A DNA stretch of 10,865 bases from the NCBI GenBank assembly GCA_019313725.1, contig JAFDAT010000179.1, positions 1-10,865 of the forward strand, written 5' to 3'. A program made the position numbers and the translations under genes. The notes under the pieces are model-generated. The model ran no database searches, was not told where the DNA came from, and saw only the letters and a program-made list of their open reading frames with translations. The DNA comes from Deltaproteobacteria bacterium (lineage in GTDB: Bacteria > Desulfobacterota > Desulfobacteria > Desulfobacterales > B30-G6). This document shows positions 1-6,650 of the stretch, piece after piece. How positions within the stretch are numbered: the first letter of the stretch is position 1; each line of letters begins with the position of its first letter.

Positions 1-274
1 GTATACCTTGAAATCGCCACTTTTTTTCGAAAATTCAGGCGTTTTGTTGTTGCAATTCCGGATCGAAAAAGGGGGGTGTAAACCAGCAGATGACACTTCT
101 GCTTGACCGGGTGGACACTTTTGTTTTACCCTATCGTTCCAACCATAGGGTTCATAAGCTACTGGTCCAGCCAGTGAGAATTGAATATACGGTATGAAAA
201 TTGTTTTAGTAATCTATACACGCTTTTTACGTTGAACGGTGTACTGAGCGCGTTTCGCGTACCATTGGCCACCG
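1..274. other. Gene-free left edge with a possible insertion-sequence end
   Basis: No convincing reading frame is seen before the universal stress protein. The 10-mer GACACTTYTG occurs twice in direct orientation at 92-101 and 114-123, 22 bases apart, next to a G6 run at 71-76. Repeated copies of a short GACACTTTTG-like word are typical of the ends of IS21-type elements, so this may be the edge of an element lying mostly outside the window. No transposase can be seen. An imperfect hairpin (ACTGG/CCAGT) lies near 159-174. The word TACCCTATCGTT at 127-138 recurs at 4028-4039. Confidence 0.3.
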
Positions 275-280
275 TATAAT
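275..280 (+). promoter_or_regulatory. Candidate -10 box for the universal stress protein gene
   Basis: A perfect TATAAT stands 50 bases before the chosen ATG at 330, giving a predicted leader of about 43 bases. No good -35 lies at the usual distance (252-257 reads GTTTCG), so an activator or an alternative arrangement would be needed. A small CGCG-TTT-CGCG dyad just upstream (250-260) could be a protein site. A longer reading frame begins with an ATG at 279 that overlaps this box, which argues against that start. Confidence 0.35.
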
Positions 281-329
281 GGAAACTAAATGGGTAGCAA
301 AGTTAAGCCCAACAGAAAGGAGAAACATC

Positions 330-848
330 ATGATCCCAAAAGTGAAAAAAATTCTTTATGCAACTGATTTATCCAAAAATTCGGCCTATGCCTTACGCTA
401 TGCCGTAAATTCTGCAAATCGGAACGAAGCGGACATCGTCATTTTACATGTTGTGGAGATGATGGATAAAAGTACCTACCATTTTATGGCAGCCCAGATT
501 GGTGAAAAACTCGTCGCTGAAAAAGCGAAAGAAAGAGAAGACCATGCCAAGAATCGCATAAAAAAACGGTTAAATGTGTTTTACGACAAGGTGCGTGCTG
601 AAGACCCTGAATTTAAGGATAATAAGGTCTCAATTGAGATTTGCAGCGGCTACCCGGCCGAAGAGATATTAAGAACGGCAGATGAGTTAAATTGCGACAT
701 GATTGTCATGGGAACCCATGGGAAGGGCATTGTTAGCCAGACTTTTCTGGGAAGTATGGCGAAAAAAGTTTTGCGTCGAACTCGAAAGCCGGTTTTTATC
801 ATTCCCTTGCCGAAAGAGGAGTCCGATCTAACTGTCCATGACATTTAA
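330..848 (+). CDS. Universal stress protein, UspA family
   Basis: The 172-residue product is a cytoplasmic universal stress protein of the ATP-binding type. It opens with the typical first strand and loop (KKILYATDLS, Asp13). It ends with the nucleotide motif G-x2-G-x9-G-S, seen as Gly128, Gly131, Gly141 and Ser142, followed by the closing strand KPVFIIP. The charged helical stretch at about residues 55-95 makes it longer than the usual 140-150 residues. The frame is open upstream to an ATG at 279, but the ATG at 330 has the ribosome site AAAGGAG (316-322) at 7 bases, and the 279 start falls inside a TATAAT. The TauE/SafE permease follows 210 bases later on the same strand. Family and ATP-binding class are well supported; the physiological trigger is unknown. 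Confidence 0.93.
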   Translation: MIPKVKKILYATDLSKNSAYALRYAVNSANRNEADIVILHVVEMMDKSTYHFMAAQIGEKLVAEKAKEREDHAKNRIKKRLNVFYDKVRAEDPEFKDNKVSIEICSGYPAEEILRTADELNCDMIVMGTHGKGIVSQTFLGSMAKKVLRRTRKPVFIIPLPKEESDLTVHDI

Positions 849-1058
849 GCAATAGTCGGCCGTTGCGATACGTACAATTTTAAGGCGGTAGAGGAAAAAG
901 AACTTCTTTCATCGTTGCAAAAAAGAAAATTTTACGAAATAATCGCTGTACAAATGAAGCATATCGTCTTCCCAAAAAACACCTGAAGCCCTCATGCCAT
1001 ACTGCTTTGAGAAGTTAAAGGATGTACACATAAGCGATAATTTATCGGAGGAACAAAA
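849..1058. other. Intergenic gap between usp and the permease gene
   Basis: These 210 bases are A+T-rich and hold no convincing gene. The only clear signal is the ribosome site GGAGG at 1047-1051, seven bases before the permease ATG. No strong promoter or terminator was recognised, so co-transcription with the stress protein gene remains possible. Confidence 0.5.
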
Positions 1059-1958
1059 ATGGTTTTTGCGGCATCCGGTGTTGAAGTTAACCCGATAGTT
1101 CCTTTTACAGTCGCTTTGTTTGTCTCATTTTTCACGTCCATGGGCGGCGTGTCCGGTGCATTTCTGCTACTTCCCTTTCAGGTCAGTTTTTTAAACTATA
1201 CCGCACCGTCGGTAAGCGCGACCAACCATGTTTTCAACATCGTTGCCATTCCCAGTGGTGTTTATCGTTACATCAAAGAGGGGCGAATGCTCTGGCCCCT
1301 GACATGGGCGGTCGTTATCGGCACATTGCCGGGCGTTTTTATCGGGGCCTGGATTCGAATTGTGTACCTGCCGAACCCGCAACATTTTAAACTTTTTGTC
1401 GGCTTCGTTCTTCTTTATATTGGATGGCGCCTTTTAAAGGATACCGTTACGCAGACGGACAAAAACAAGGTTAAACATGCCTCTTTCTCAGTCGATTCTT
1501 CCCATGCGGTGCATGTAACCGTTGCCGGCTTGCGCAGAGTCGAATTCGAGTATGATGGCGAGACATTCAGCTTCTCCACCCCTTTAGTCTATGCGGTCTG
1601 TTTTTTAGTGGGTATTGCCGGGGGTATCTACGGAATTGGCGGGGGATCGATTGTGGCGCCTTTTTTCGTGGCAATTATCGGTCTGCCGGTATATGCAATC
1701 GCCGGTGCAGCTTTATTGGGAACGCTGGTGACCTCTGTCGCCGGGGTATTGTTCTTTCACATCCTGGCGCATGTTTATTCTGGTCTATCCGTAGCACCGG
1801 ATTGGAAGTTGGGCCTGCTTTTTGGTTTAGGCGGGGTTTTAGGGATGTATCTTGGCGCACGAACTCAGAAATATGTTCCGGCAAGATTAATCAAAGGCAT
1901 GCTGTGTGTCTGTGTGCTGTTTGTAGCTGGTAAATATATCTTGGGGTTTATTTTATAA
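1059..1958 (+). CDS. TauE/SafE-family membrane permease (putative sulfite/sulfonate exporter)
   Basis: This 299-residue integral membrane protein belongs to the TauE/SafE (former DUF81) family, whose members move small anions such as sulfite, sulfoacetate or other organic acids across the inner membrane. The two family half-repeats are visible: the N-terminal FTSMGGVSGAF (about 25-35) and the stronger GIAGGIYGIGGGSIVAP (185-201). Hydrophobic helices lie near 12-35, 52-70, 78-100, 110-127, 174-205, 210-236, 250-268 and 276-298. A hydrophilic loop of about 45 residues (129-172) separates the halves and is longer than in minimal members. The ATG at 1059 has GGAGG at 7 bases. A hairpin follows the stop. 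The substrate cannot be told from sequence; sulfite or sulfonate export is inferred from the family and the probable sulfate-reducing host. Confidence 0.9.
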   Translation: MVFAASGVEVNPIVPFTVALFVSFFTSMGGVSGAFLLLPFQVSFLNYTAPSVSATNHVFNIVAIPSGVYRYIKEGRMLWPLTWAVVIGTLPGVFIGAWIRIVYLPNPQHFKLFVGFVLLYIGWRLLKDTVTQTDKNKVKHASFSVDSSHAVHVTVAGLRRVEFEYDGETFSFSTPLVYAVCFLVGIAGGIYGIGGGSIVAPFFVAIIGLPVYAIAGAALLGTLVTSVAGVLFFHILAHVYSGLSVAPDWKLGLLFGLGGVLGMYLGARTQKYVPARLIKGMLCVCVLFVAGKYILGFIL

Positions 1959-1967
1959 AGGACCTTC

Positions 1968-2008
1968 GAGAGAATATCCTGGTGCCCCGAGTTTCGGGGA
2001 TATCTCGT
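1968..2008. terminator. Hairpin between convergent permease and PIN toxin genes
   Basis: A perfect inner stem CCCCGA/TCGGGG with a three-base loop is extended by an outer CGAGA/TCTCG and ATATC/GATAT pairing with an internal loop. It starts 10 bases after the permease stop, and the PIN toxin gene ends 16 bases beyond it on the other strand, so it could end transcription from both sides. No long T run follows on either side, so termination efficiency is uncertain. Confidence 0.5.
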
Positions 2009-2023
2009 TAAAATGTGAACATC

Positions 2024-2434
2024 TTACGGATTGCTGTGATCAAGAAGGTTGAGGCCGAATTTTTGATAGGCTGGGATTTTACTGTCTTTGGATAGCAAAA
2101 TCATTTTTTCGCGGATAGCCTGCCAGATGATCATTCGATCAAAGGGATCTTTATGGGATGTGCGGGGGAGACGGTAAAAAGATGCTGCATCTTCGGCCGT
2201 GAGGTTGAGAATTTCAAAATTCATCCGCTTTGCAAAATTTGGTAATTCATCCGGCAGAACCGCTTCAAGTTCCAATTTGTTCAGGGAATATTTTATTGAT
2301 ATCTCCCAGAAGGTTATGCAGCTTACAAATATTTCATTTTCGGATTTCTTTATTATCTGTACGGTGGGTTTTGGTATTTTTTTCGGTGAGAAAAGAGACC
2401 ATAAAAAAATGTGAGTATCAATAAGATATTTCAT
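2024..2434 (-). CDS. PIN-domain toxin (VapC-like, type II toxin-antitoxin)
   Basis: The 136-residue protein is a complete PIN-domain ribonuclease of the type that cuts tRNA or other RNA when freed from its antitoxin. The acidic metal-binding residues are all in place: Asp6 in LIDTHIFLW, Glu44 in FWEISIK, Asp96 and Asp99 in HKDPFDRMI, and Asp117 in LLSKDSK. The HKDPFDR signature places it in the Sll0205-like branch of PIN toxins. Its ATG overlaps the stop of the upstream antitoxin gene in a four-base ATGA, so translation is probably coupled. Length and motifs show no damage. The RNA target cannot be predicted from sequence. Confidence 0.92.
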   Translation of the reverse strand: MKYLIDTHIFLWSLFSPKKIPKPTVQIIKKSENEIFVSCITFWEISIKYSLNKLELEAVLPDELPNFAKRMNFEILNLTAEDAASFYRLPRTSHKDPFDRMIIWQAIREKMILLSKDSKIPAYQKFGLNLLDHSNP

Positions 2435-2670
2435 GAACGAAGAAGTTCCTTGTCACTCATCTGAAAATCATCTTTTATCGTGCACTGTGCTTTTCCTTTC
2501 AGCAGACCTATGCGGCGAGGAGAAGCGGAAATATACTTATCATAGGGAACAAGAACGGCGATTTTTTTCCCCTTTTTTCCTATGCTGATAATTATTTCTT
2601 CGCCGGCCTGGACCCTTTGTAGTACATGAGAAAACTTATTTTTCAATTCCCCGACTTTCAATGTTTCCAT
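2431..2670 (-). CDS. Phd/YefM-family antitoxin partnered with the PIN toxin
   Basis: The 79-residue protein has the Phd/YefM pattern: an N-terminal DNA-binding half (VGELKNKFSHVLQRVQAGEEIIIS, then KKIAVLVPYDKY) and a charged C-terminal tail (about 50-79) of the kind that wraps the toxin. The frame runs 25 codons further upstream, but the ATG at 2670 is preferred because an AGGAG (2684-2680) stands nine bases before it and because family homology begins there. It overlaps the PIN toxin start by four bases. In this family the antitoxin, alone or with its toxin, represses its own promoter. Confidence 0.9.
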   Translation of the reverse strand: METLKVGELKNKFSHVLQRVQAGEEIIISIGKKGKKIAVLVPYDKYISASPRRIGLLKGKAQCTIKDDFQMSDKELLRS

Positions 2671-2716
2671 ATAAATGCACTCCTGAATAAAATACCGAGA
2701 ATATATCAATATTTTA

Positions 2717-2753
2717 ACAATATACCCTCCATCCCAAGTTGTCAAGTTGTCAA
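2717..2753 (-). promoter_or_regulatory. Candidate promoter of the Phd/PIN operon with a tandem -35 word
   Basis: On the minus strand the 8-mer TTGACAAC occurs twice in tandem (2753-2738), offering two overlapping TTGACA -35 boxes. The nearer one (2745-2740) is 15 bases from TATATT (2724-2719) or 17 bases from TATTGT (2722-2717). Both lie 47 or more bases before the antitoxin ATG. The duplicated word could also be a repressor half-site. This is a sequence match only. Confidence 0.45.
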
Positions 2754-2884
2754 CAAAAAATATCTTGTTTTACCACTTATTTTACTGAACACCGGGGGTT
2801 TCCTGTCTTTGTGATTATCCGGTTGTTTCGGAGGTATTCTGATTCTACTCCTTATATTTTTTCCTAAAAATACAGAGCAGGGTT

Positions 2885-3178
2885 TTACTTCTTGTAGGCT
2901 GAGTCGTGATCTGGATGCAGCGAAATGAAACGCAGGTAATCACTTTCAATGGAGAGGATGGCTCTGAAAGAGCGCGTGATTCGTATAGAGTAGATGGGGT
3001 TTCCCTTTCGTGTCTTCGTATTTTTCAGGTGTTCCAGGTTAAGCCCCGGGGAACGTCTAAGCTGATCGAAATCCATCCTTGACAAGGTCCTAAAGGTTTT
3101 GATTAAGGTGTAGAGTTCATTCTTTTCCAGCTTGAAAAGATCTTTTTGGAAATCTGGAAAGTTTAGATCAATTTTCAA
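2885..3178 (-). CDS. RelE/ParE-superfamily toxin, TTG start
   Basis: The 97-residue basic protein ends with the RelE/ParE-type core YSIRITRSFRAILSIESDYLRFISLHPDHDSAYKK, written here only as landmarks: Arg66, Arg69 and Arg72 on the central strands, His88 and His91, and Tyr95 near the end. The LHPDHDSAY tail resembles the closing motif of mRNA-cutting members. The start is a TTG at 3178, chosen because a strong GGAGG (3189-3185) stands six bases before it and no ATG is available. Its first codons overlap the end of the antitoxin gene by 11 bases. Whether it cuts ribosome-bound mRNA (RelE) or targets gyrase (ParE) cannot be decided from sequence. Confidence 0.82.
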   Translation of the reverse strand: MKIDLNFPDFQKDLFKLEKNELYTLIKTFRTLSRMDFDQLRRSPGLNLEHLKNTKTRKGNPIYSIRITRSFRAILSIESDYLRFISLHPDHDSAYKK

Positions 3179-3431
3179 AATTTTCCTCCAGAGCAGAGAA
3201 GTCCGTTTCTGATGGCTTATTACCTGCTTCCCAGCGGTCGAAAGCTTTTAAACGGTCCTGAAAGGCCTTGTTTTTGAAGAGCTCTATTTCAAATTCACTA
3301 ATTATTACAATTGGTTCTAATATAACTGTACCATCAGGATATTCATCAACCCGAACTTTTTTGCCAGCATACTTTTTGCCGATAGAGATTTGACCCTGCT
3401 TATTAACTTGTTTAACGTTCAGCATAGCCAT
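3168..3431 (-). CDS. AbrB/MazE-like antitoxin partnered with the RelE-like toxin
   Basis: The 87-residue protein starts with a short β-rich segment resembling the swapped-hairpin AbrB/MazE DNA-binding fold: NKQGQISIGKKYAGKKVRVDEYPDGTVILEP (about 10-41; key residues Gly13, Ile15, Gly18, Lys24, Val26). A helical, acidic C-terminal half (46-87) is suited to binding the toxin. The ATG at 3431 is preceded by AAGGAGGTGAT (3447-3437), a full match to the anti-Shine-Dalgarno end of 16S rRNA; a second ATG two codons in (3425) is possible. The stop overlaps the toxin's TTG start. The fold call rests on pattern alone, so it is less certain than the TA role. Confidence 0.75.
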   Translation of the reverse strand: MAMLNVKQVNKQGQISIGKKYAGKKVRVDEYPDGTVILEPIVIISEFEIELFKNKAFQDRLKAFDRWEAGNKPSETDFSALEENFEN

Positions 3432-3436
3432 GTGCT

Positions 3437-3447
3437 ATCACCTCCTT
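3437..3447 (-). promoter_or_regulatory. Very strong ribosome-binding site of the AbrB-like antitoxin
   Basis: AAGGAGGTGAT pairs with the 16S rRNA 3' end over 11 bases, nine bases before the ATG at 3431. The downstream toxin uses a TTG start, so the pair seems tuned to make more antitoxin than toxin from one mRNA, as expected in type II systems. Confidence 0.75.
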
Positions 3448-3457
3448 GTTGTAAAAT

Positions 3458-3492
3458 ACATATTTATTAATATACTATATTAATAAATATGT
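3458..3492 (-). promoter_or_regulatory. Perfect 17-bp inverted repeat covering the TA promoter (operator)
   Basis: Two perfect arms, each ACATATTTATTAATATA or its complement, are separated by a single base, making a 35-base palindrome. On the minus strand a TTTACA (3495-3490), a 17-base spacer and TATTAA (3472-3467) form a promoter almost wholly inside it. The start point would fall near 3460, with a leader of about 29 bases carrying the strong ribosome site. The layout fits autoregulation by the antitoxin or the TA complex. Composition is almost entirely A+T, so it is not a terminator. Confidence 0.75.
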
Positions 3493-3595
3493 AAAGAGGA
3501 AAACATTCCCGGTGATGACCCTGCGCAGGATATTTTACCCCAGAATCCGTCAGTATTTTTTTTGAACTTCAAACATTTTTTAAGGATGGAACTTA
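3493..3595. other. Spacer between TA promoter and decay zone
   Basis: About 100 bases with no reading frame that looks real. It includes a T8 run at 3555-3562 and no clear hairpin. Nothing else could be supported here. Confidence 0.4.
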
Positions 3596-3627
3596 GGATT
3601 CAAGGATTCGAGGGTTCCAGGGTCCAA
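3596..3627. repeat. Degenerate 8-nt tandem repeat, four units
   Basis: Four consecutive octamers follow the pattern GGRTTCNA: GGATTCAA, GGATTCGA, GGGTTCCA and GGGTCCAA. The array ends two bases before the stop of the minus-strand acetyltransferase fragment (3631-3629). Short degenerate arrays of this kind are seen between genes and are unlikely to code. Confidence 0.55.
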
Positions 3628-3628
3628 C

Positions 3629-3952
3629 TCAAAGCACCCGTTCCATATAAACATCTGCGGAGGCATATCCGGGATTCTTGGGAAGTGGTTTGGAGACGAA
3701 ACCCATGGACGCATAAAGCCGCAATGCCGATACCAGTCGCGTGCTTGAAACCAGCGAAATTTTTTTGGCTCCCATACGGCGTGCATGATCAATCACCGTT
3801 TGTACAAGCAGGCGTCCGATTCCGCGTTGTTGCGCCGATCCCTGACACAGATCCTCAAATTTCAGTGTGTCATCATTGCAGAAGATCACACCGCGTTCAA
3901 TAGTGTTTTCCAATTCTCTCACATTACCGGGAAATTTCTGCACGATCAGGAT
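3629..3952 (-). pseudogene. Chimeric remnant: sigma-54 activator AAA+ end joined to GNAT acetyltransferase C-terminus
   Basis: One open frame carries pieces of two unrelated proteins. From about 3949 to 3848 it encodes the end of a sigma-54 enhancer-binding AAA+ domain, recognisable by the FPGNVRELENTIERG motif that in intact proteins lies more than 200 residues into the domain. From about 3847 the sequence switches to the C-terminal part of a GNAT acetyltransferase, starting at the acetyl-CoA motif QQRGIGRLL and continuing through LVSSTRLVSALRLYASMGF to a normal-looking end ADVYMERVL. The first GNAT strands, the AAA+ Walker motifs and the activator's DNA-binding domain are missing. The only possible starts, such as GTG at 3943, have no good ribosome site. 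It is best read as a deletion scar between two genes, although the frame is still open. Confidence 0.75.
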
Positions 3953-3961
3953 TTGTAGGGT

Positions 3962-3988
3962 GGAGCGGCCCTGGTTACCGACCGCTCC
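3962..3988. repeat. GC-rich palindromic element
   Basis: GGAGCGG (3962-3968) and CCGCTCC (3982-3988) form a perfect 7-bp stem around a 13-base loop that contains the self-complementary GGTTACC-like core. TTT follows on the plus strand. It may be a small dispersed palindromic repeat or a weak terminator. It sits immediately upstream of the fused sigma-54/GNAT remnant. Confidence 0.45.
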
Positions 3989-4229
3989 TTTGGGGTGGCG
4001 GGTTTTTGCTTTTCAGGAGGGACCTTCTACCCTATCGTTGCAAACGCCGGAGAGCTTCAGAGTCAAGGCGTCTAAGGGTGAAGTCGTAGTGTTTTACTTC
4101 GAACCCCACTGTGGTTCTTTGCATTATGCGTTTATTTCTGATAACCTCACCCAGCCATTTGCCAAAAAGAGCTTACACCACAACTTTTATTTTGTAGATA
4201 GACGCGTTAACTTGAATTAGGGGGAATCC
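3989..4229. other. Upstream region of the Fe-S/flavin operon
   Basis: These 240 bases hold no convincing gene. A 5-bp hairpin with extra pairs (GAACC/GGTTC with CAC/GTG) lies at about 4101-4117. The word TACCCTATCGTT (4028-4039) repeats one at 127-138. The operon promoter should lie here, but neither a clear sigma-70 pair nor a -24/-12 GG/GC pair was found. The ribosome site AGGGGGAA is at 4219-4226. Confidence 0.4.
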
Positions 4230-5270
4230 ATGTATGAATTGAAGTTTGACGAAGACATGTGTTTTGCTTGCGGGACACACGACTGCCTTGTTAAATGTCA
4301 GCATCTTGATCTCGATGAGGATATGGCCCGCATTGAACTCGAGAAGTTCATTAACAGTGAAGACCCTTGGGTACTGCACGATTGTGTCACGTGCTACGCC
4401 TGCGAGGAATATTGTCCGAACGGCAACCATCCCTTCTACCTGATTGTTCAGAAACAGGAAGAACTCAATATCCCCCCGTTACCGGAACCACTGATAAAGC
4501 AAGGGGTACAACTGGGAATCCCCTTCCGTGGAGAACCCGAGATCAAGGAAATAAATGGAACGGCACTGAATATGGGTGCCTTCAGTGTGCTGACCAATCG
4601 TGTCCAGAGCAGGCTTTTTGAGGGACTCACGATCATGTCTGACGACCCGCGTAAAATGTTTCATTATTTCTGCCAACTGATGTACCTGCACTATGCAAAG
4701 ACATCCGTTATCAACGAGCGGCTGGAAAAGATTATCGCCACCATTGCCGCTCATAAAGTGAAAAAAGTGGTTCATTTTCATGATGAATGCTATGGGACCT
4801 ATACCTCTTATGCGCCCGCCTTCGGCATCGATGTGCCTTTCGAATCCATCCATCTTTTCGAATATCTGTACAACAAGCTGGAAGAACTAAAAAGCGATAT
4901 AACGCCACTGAACTATAAGGTGGCCTATCAGAGACCCTGTTCCTCGCGGTTATCTCCGGACAAACATTTGTTTGTCGATAAAATTTTCAGCTTGATAGGT
5001 GTCGAACCTGTCGACCGCGAGTATGTGGACGAAAATGCCATGTGCTGCGGCGCGACGATCCTGGGTCAGAGAAAAGAAGGACGCCGGCAGTATTGCAATG
5101 AAATTCAAAAGAACAATATAGAGGACATGAAAAACGCAGGTGCTCAGATTTGCGTTTTTAATTGTCCGGCCTGTATGCAGACACTCGGAAAACCGGTAGG
5201 CAAAAGCGGCATCATGCCATTATTTATGAGTGATCTCTGCCGGCTCGCCATCGGAGAAAAGGTTGTTTAA
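4230..5270 (+). CDS. Fe-S protein with ferredoxin and CCG (heterodisulfide reductase-like) domains
   Basis: The 346-residue cytoplasmic electron-transfer protein has two iron-sulfur motifs at the N-terminus: Cys11, Cys14, Cys19, Cys23 (the first with unusual spacing) and the classical Cys52-x2-Cys55-x2-Cys58-x3-Cys62-Pro. The C-terminal half has the CCG pattern of HdrB/HdrD and GlcF relatives: Cys237, then Cys272-Cys273-Gly after 34 residues, and Cys312-x2-Cys315 after 38 more. An earlier half-motif (Cys187 in DECYGTY) seems to be a degenerate first CCG repeat. The ATG is preceded by AGGGGGAA. The FAD-oxidoreductase gene follows after 18 bases, and a second Fe-S/CCG gene comes next, so it is most likely a subunit of a flavin dehydrogenase complex. 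The final electron acceptor is unknown. Confidence 0.88.
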   Translation: MYELKFDEDMCFACGTHDCLVKCQHLDLDEDMARIELEKFINSEDPWVLHDCVTCYACEEYCPNGNHPFYLIVQKQEELNIPPLPEPLIKQGVQLGIPFRGEPEIKEINGTALNMGAFSVLTNRVQSRLFEGLTIMSDDPRKMFHYFCQLMYLHYAKTSVINERLEKIIATIAAHKVKKVVHFHDECYGTYTSYAPAFGIDVPFESIHLFEYLYNKLEELKSDITPLNYKVAYQRPCSSRLSPDKHLFVDKIFSLIGVEPVDREYVDENAMCCGATILGQRKEGRRQYCNEIQKNNIEDMKNAGAQICVFNCPACMQTLGKPVGKSGIMPLFMSDLCRLAIGEKVV

Positions 5271-5288
5271 ATTTTGGGGGAGAAAATC

Positions 5289-6650
5289 ATGAGTTCTATC
5301 TATCAAGCATTAATCGAAATCGTTGGGGAAGACTATGCCTCCAACCGGCAGGAAGAACTGTTTACCTACTCAAAAGATCTAGGGACGTCAGAATCGAAAT
5401 GGCCAGAATATGTAGTGGCACCCAAAACAACGGAAGAAGTGCAAAAAATTGTCCGGCTGGCGAACGAAGAGAAAATAGCCATCGTACCCCTGGGCGGTGG
5501 AATGACTCTGGCCGGTCTTGCGTTGCCTTTAAAAGGCGGCATTACCATTGATATGAAACGCATGGAAAAAATCATCGAGGTCAACGAGCCAGGCCGGTAC
5601 ATGGTTGTCGAAGCGGGTATATCCCAGGGAAAGATTACCTCCTACCTGCATAAGCACCATCCCCATCTAATGCATTCGGAACCGGGTGCGCCGCCCGCGG
5701 CTACCGTTGGCGGAAATCTGGCCATCCATGGCCAGGGGGATCTGGCCCATCCTTACGGATTCAATTCCGACATGGTCAACGGTCTGGAAGTTATCTTGCC
5801 CACCGGAGAAATCGCACGATTCGGGTCCTGTGCCATCGATGCCGGTTGGTACACCATGCACCCCCTGCCGGATCTGGGCCTGTTTTTGGGCTGGAACGGT
5901 ACCACCGGTATTATGACCAAGGTGTCGCTGCGACTGTTTCCCCATAAGCAAATCCGGAAAATGGATTTGTTTGCGGTTGAAAATGAGGCGCTTGTTCCTG
6001 AAATTTTGTATGAACTGACGCATGTTGGACTGTCGGAGGATTTGGTCGCTTTCAGCTCGGAAATCCCGCCGATGATGAACAAACTGCATTCGATCAGTAT
6101 TGTCATTACCGGTGATTCAGAAGAAGAGATCGAATTCAAACGTCATCTCTTTTTCGATGTCAAGCTATCCAAATATATTCGCAGCGGTGTCGGCGGTATC
6201 GCTGCCGTTTCGCAGGACAGGCAAAGACCGCAGATCAGCAAATCGGCAGATTGGAAAAAGGGAGGCGGTTTTGAATATGTCGGCGCGATCATGCCGGTTT
6301 CAGCCTATCCTGAATGTTACCGGAGGGGGGCCGAAATCTCCGCCCGCCACGATATTCCTTACACCGTACTGGGAAGAGTCATCGGCAGTTCCCATGGCAT
6401 GATGTTTTCCTGGTCGTATGCCTTTAACCGCGCTGACCCTGAAACCGTCAGGCATGCCAGGGAAGCCCTGCACGAAACTGATGAGCAGGTGATGGAAATG
6501 AACGGTGCCATCTGGAAACCGGCGGTCTTCGGTCAGAAACTGATGATGGATAGAATGGATACCAATACGCTTCAATTAATGAAAAAAGTAAAAAACCTGC
6601 TCGACCCGAATGGCATCATGAATCCTGGAAATTGGGAGGTAATCCAATGA
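5289..6650 (+). CDS. FAD-binding oxidoreductase, GlcD/D-lactate dehydrogenase-like
   Basis: The 453-residue flavoprotein has a complete PCMH-type FAD-binding domain (about 38-220). Landmarks are the nucleotide loop VPLGGGMTLAG (66-76), the GAPPAATVGGNLAIHGQG stretch (133-150) and LGWNGTTGIMTKVSLRLFP (200-218). The C-terminal oxidase domain ends with the family signature LLDPNGIMNPGNW. Relatives oxidise glycolate, D-lactate or other 2-hydroxy acids and pass electrons to Fe-S partners, which here are encoded on both sides. The ATG at 5289 is chosen over an in-frame TTG at 5274 because the TTG lies inside or before the ribosome site GGGGGAG (5276-5282), six bases upstream of the ATG. Its stop overlaps the next gene's start in ATGA. 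The substrate cannot be read from sequence. Confidence 0.92.
   Translation: MSSIYQALIEIVGEDYASNRQEELFTYSKDLGTSESKWPEYVVAPKTTEEVQKIVRLANEEKIAIVPLGGGMTLAGLALPLKGGITIDMKRMEKIIEVNEPGRYMVVEAGISQGKITSYLHKHHPHLMHSEPGAPPAATVGGNLAIHGQGDLAHPYGFNSDMVNGLEVILPTGEIARFGSCAIDAGWYTMHPLPDLGLFLGWNGTTGIMTKVSLRLFPHKQIRKMDLFAVENEALVPEILYELTHVGLSEDLVAFSSEIPPMMNKLHSISIVITGDSEEEIEFKRHLFFDVKLSKYIRSGVGGIAAVSQDRQRPQISKSADWKKGGGFEYVGAIMPVSAYPECYRRGAEISARHDIPYTVLGRVIGSSHGMMFSWSYAFNRADPETVRHAREALHETDEQVMEMNGAIWKPAVFGQKLMMDRMDTNTLQLMKKVKNLLDPNGIMNPGNWEVIQ

Noticed and set aside
279..329. Upstream 17-codon extension of the universal stress protein
   Set aside because: Its ATG lies inside a TATAAT, it has no ribosome site, and family similarity starts at the ATG at 330, which has AAAGGAG.
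3867..4220. Plus-strand frame of 117 codons before the Fe-S operon
   Set aside because: It overlaps the sigma-54/GNAT remnant and a palindromic repeat, has no ribosome site, and its translation resembles nothing.
5667..6139. Long minus-strand frames inside the FAD oxidoreductase gene
   Set aside because: They are antisense to strongly conserved flavoprotein motifs and have no ribosome site.
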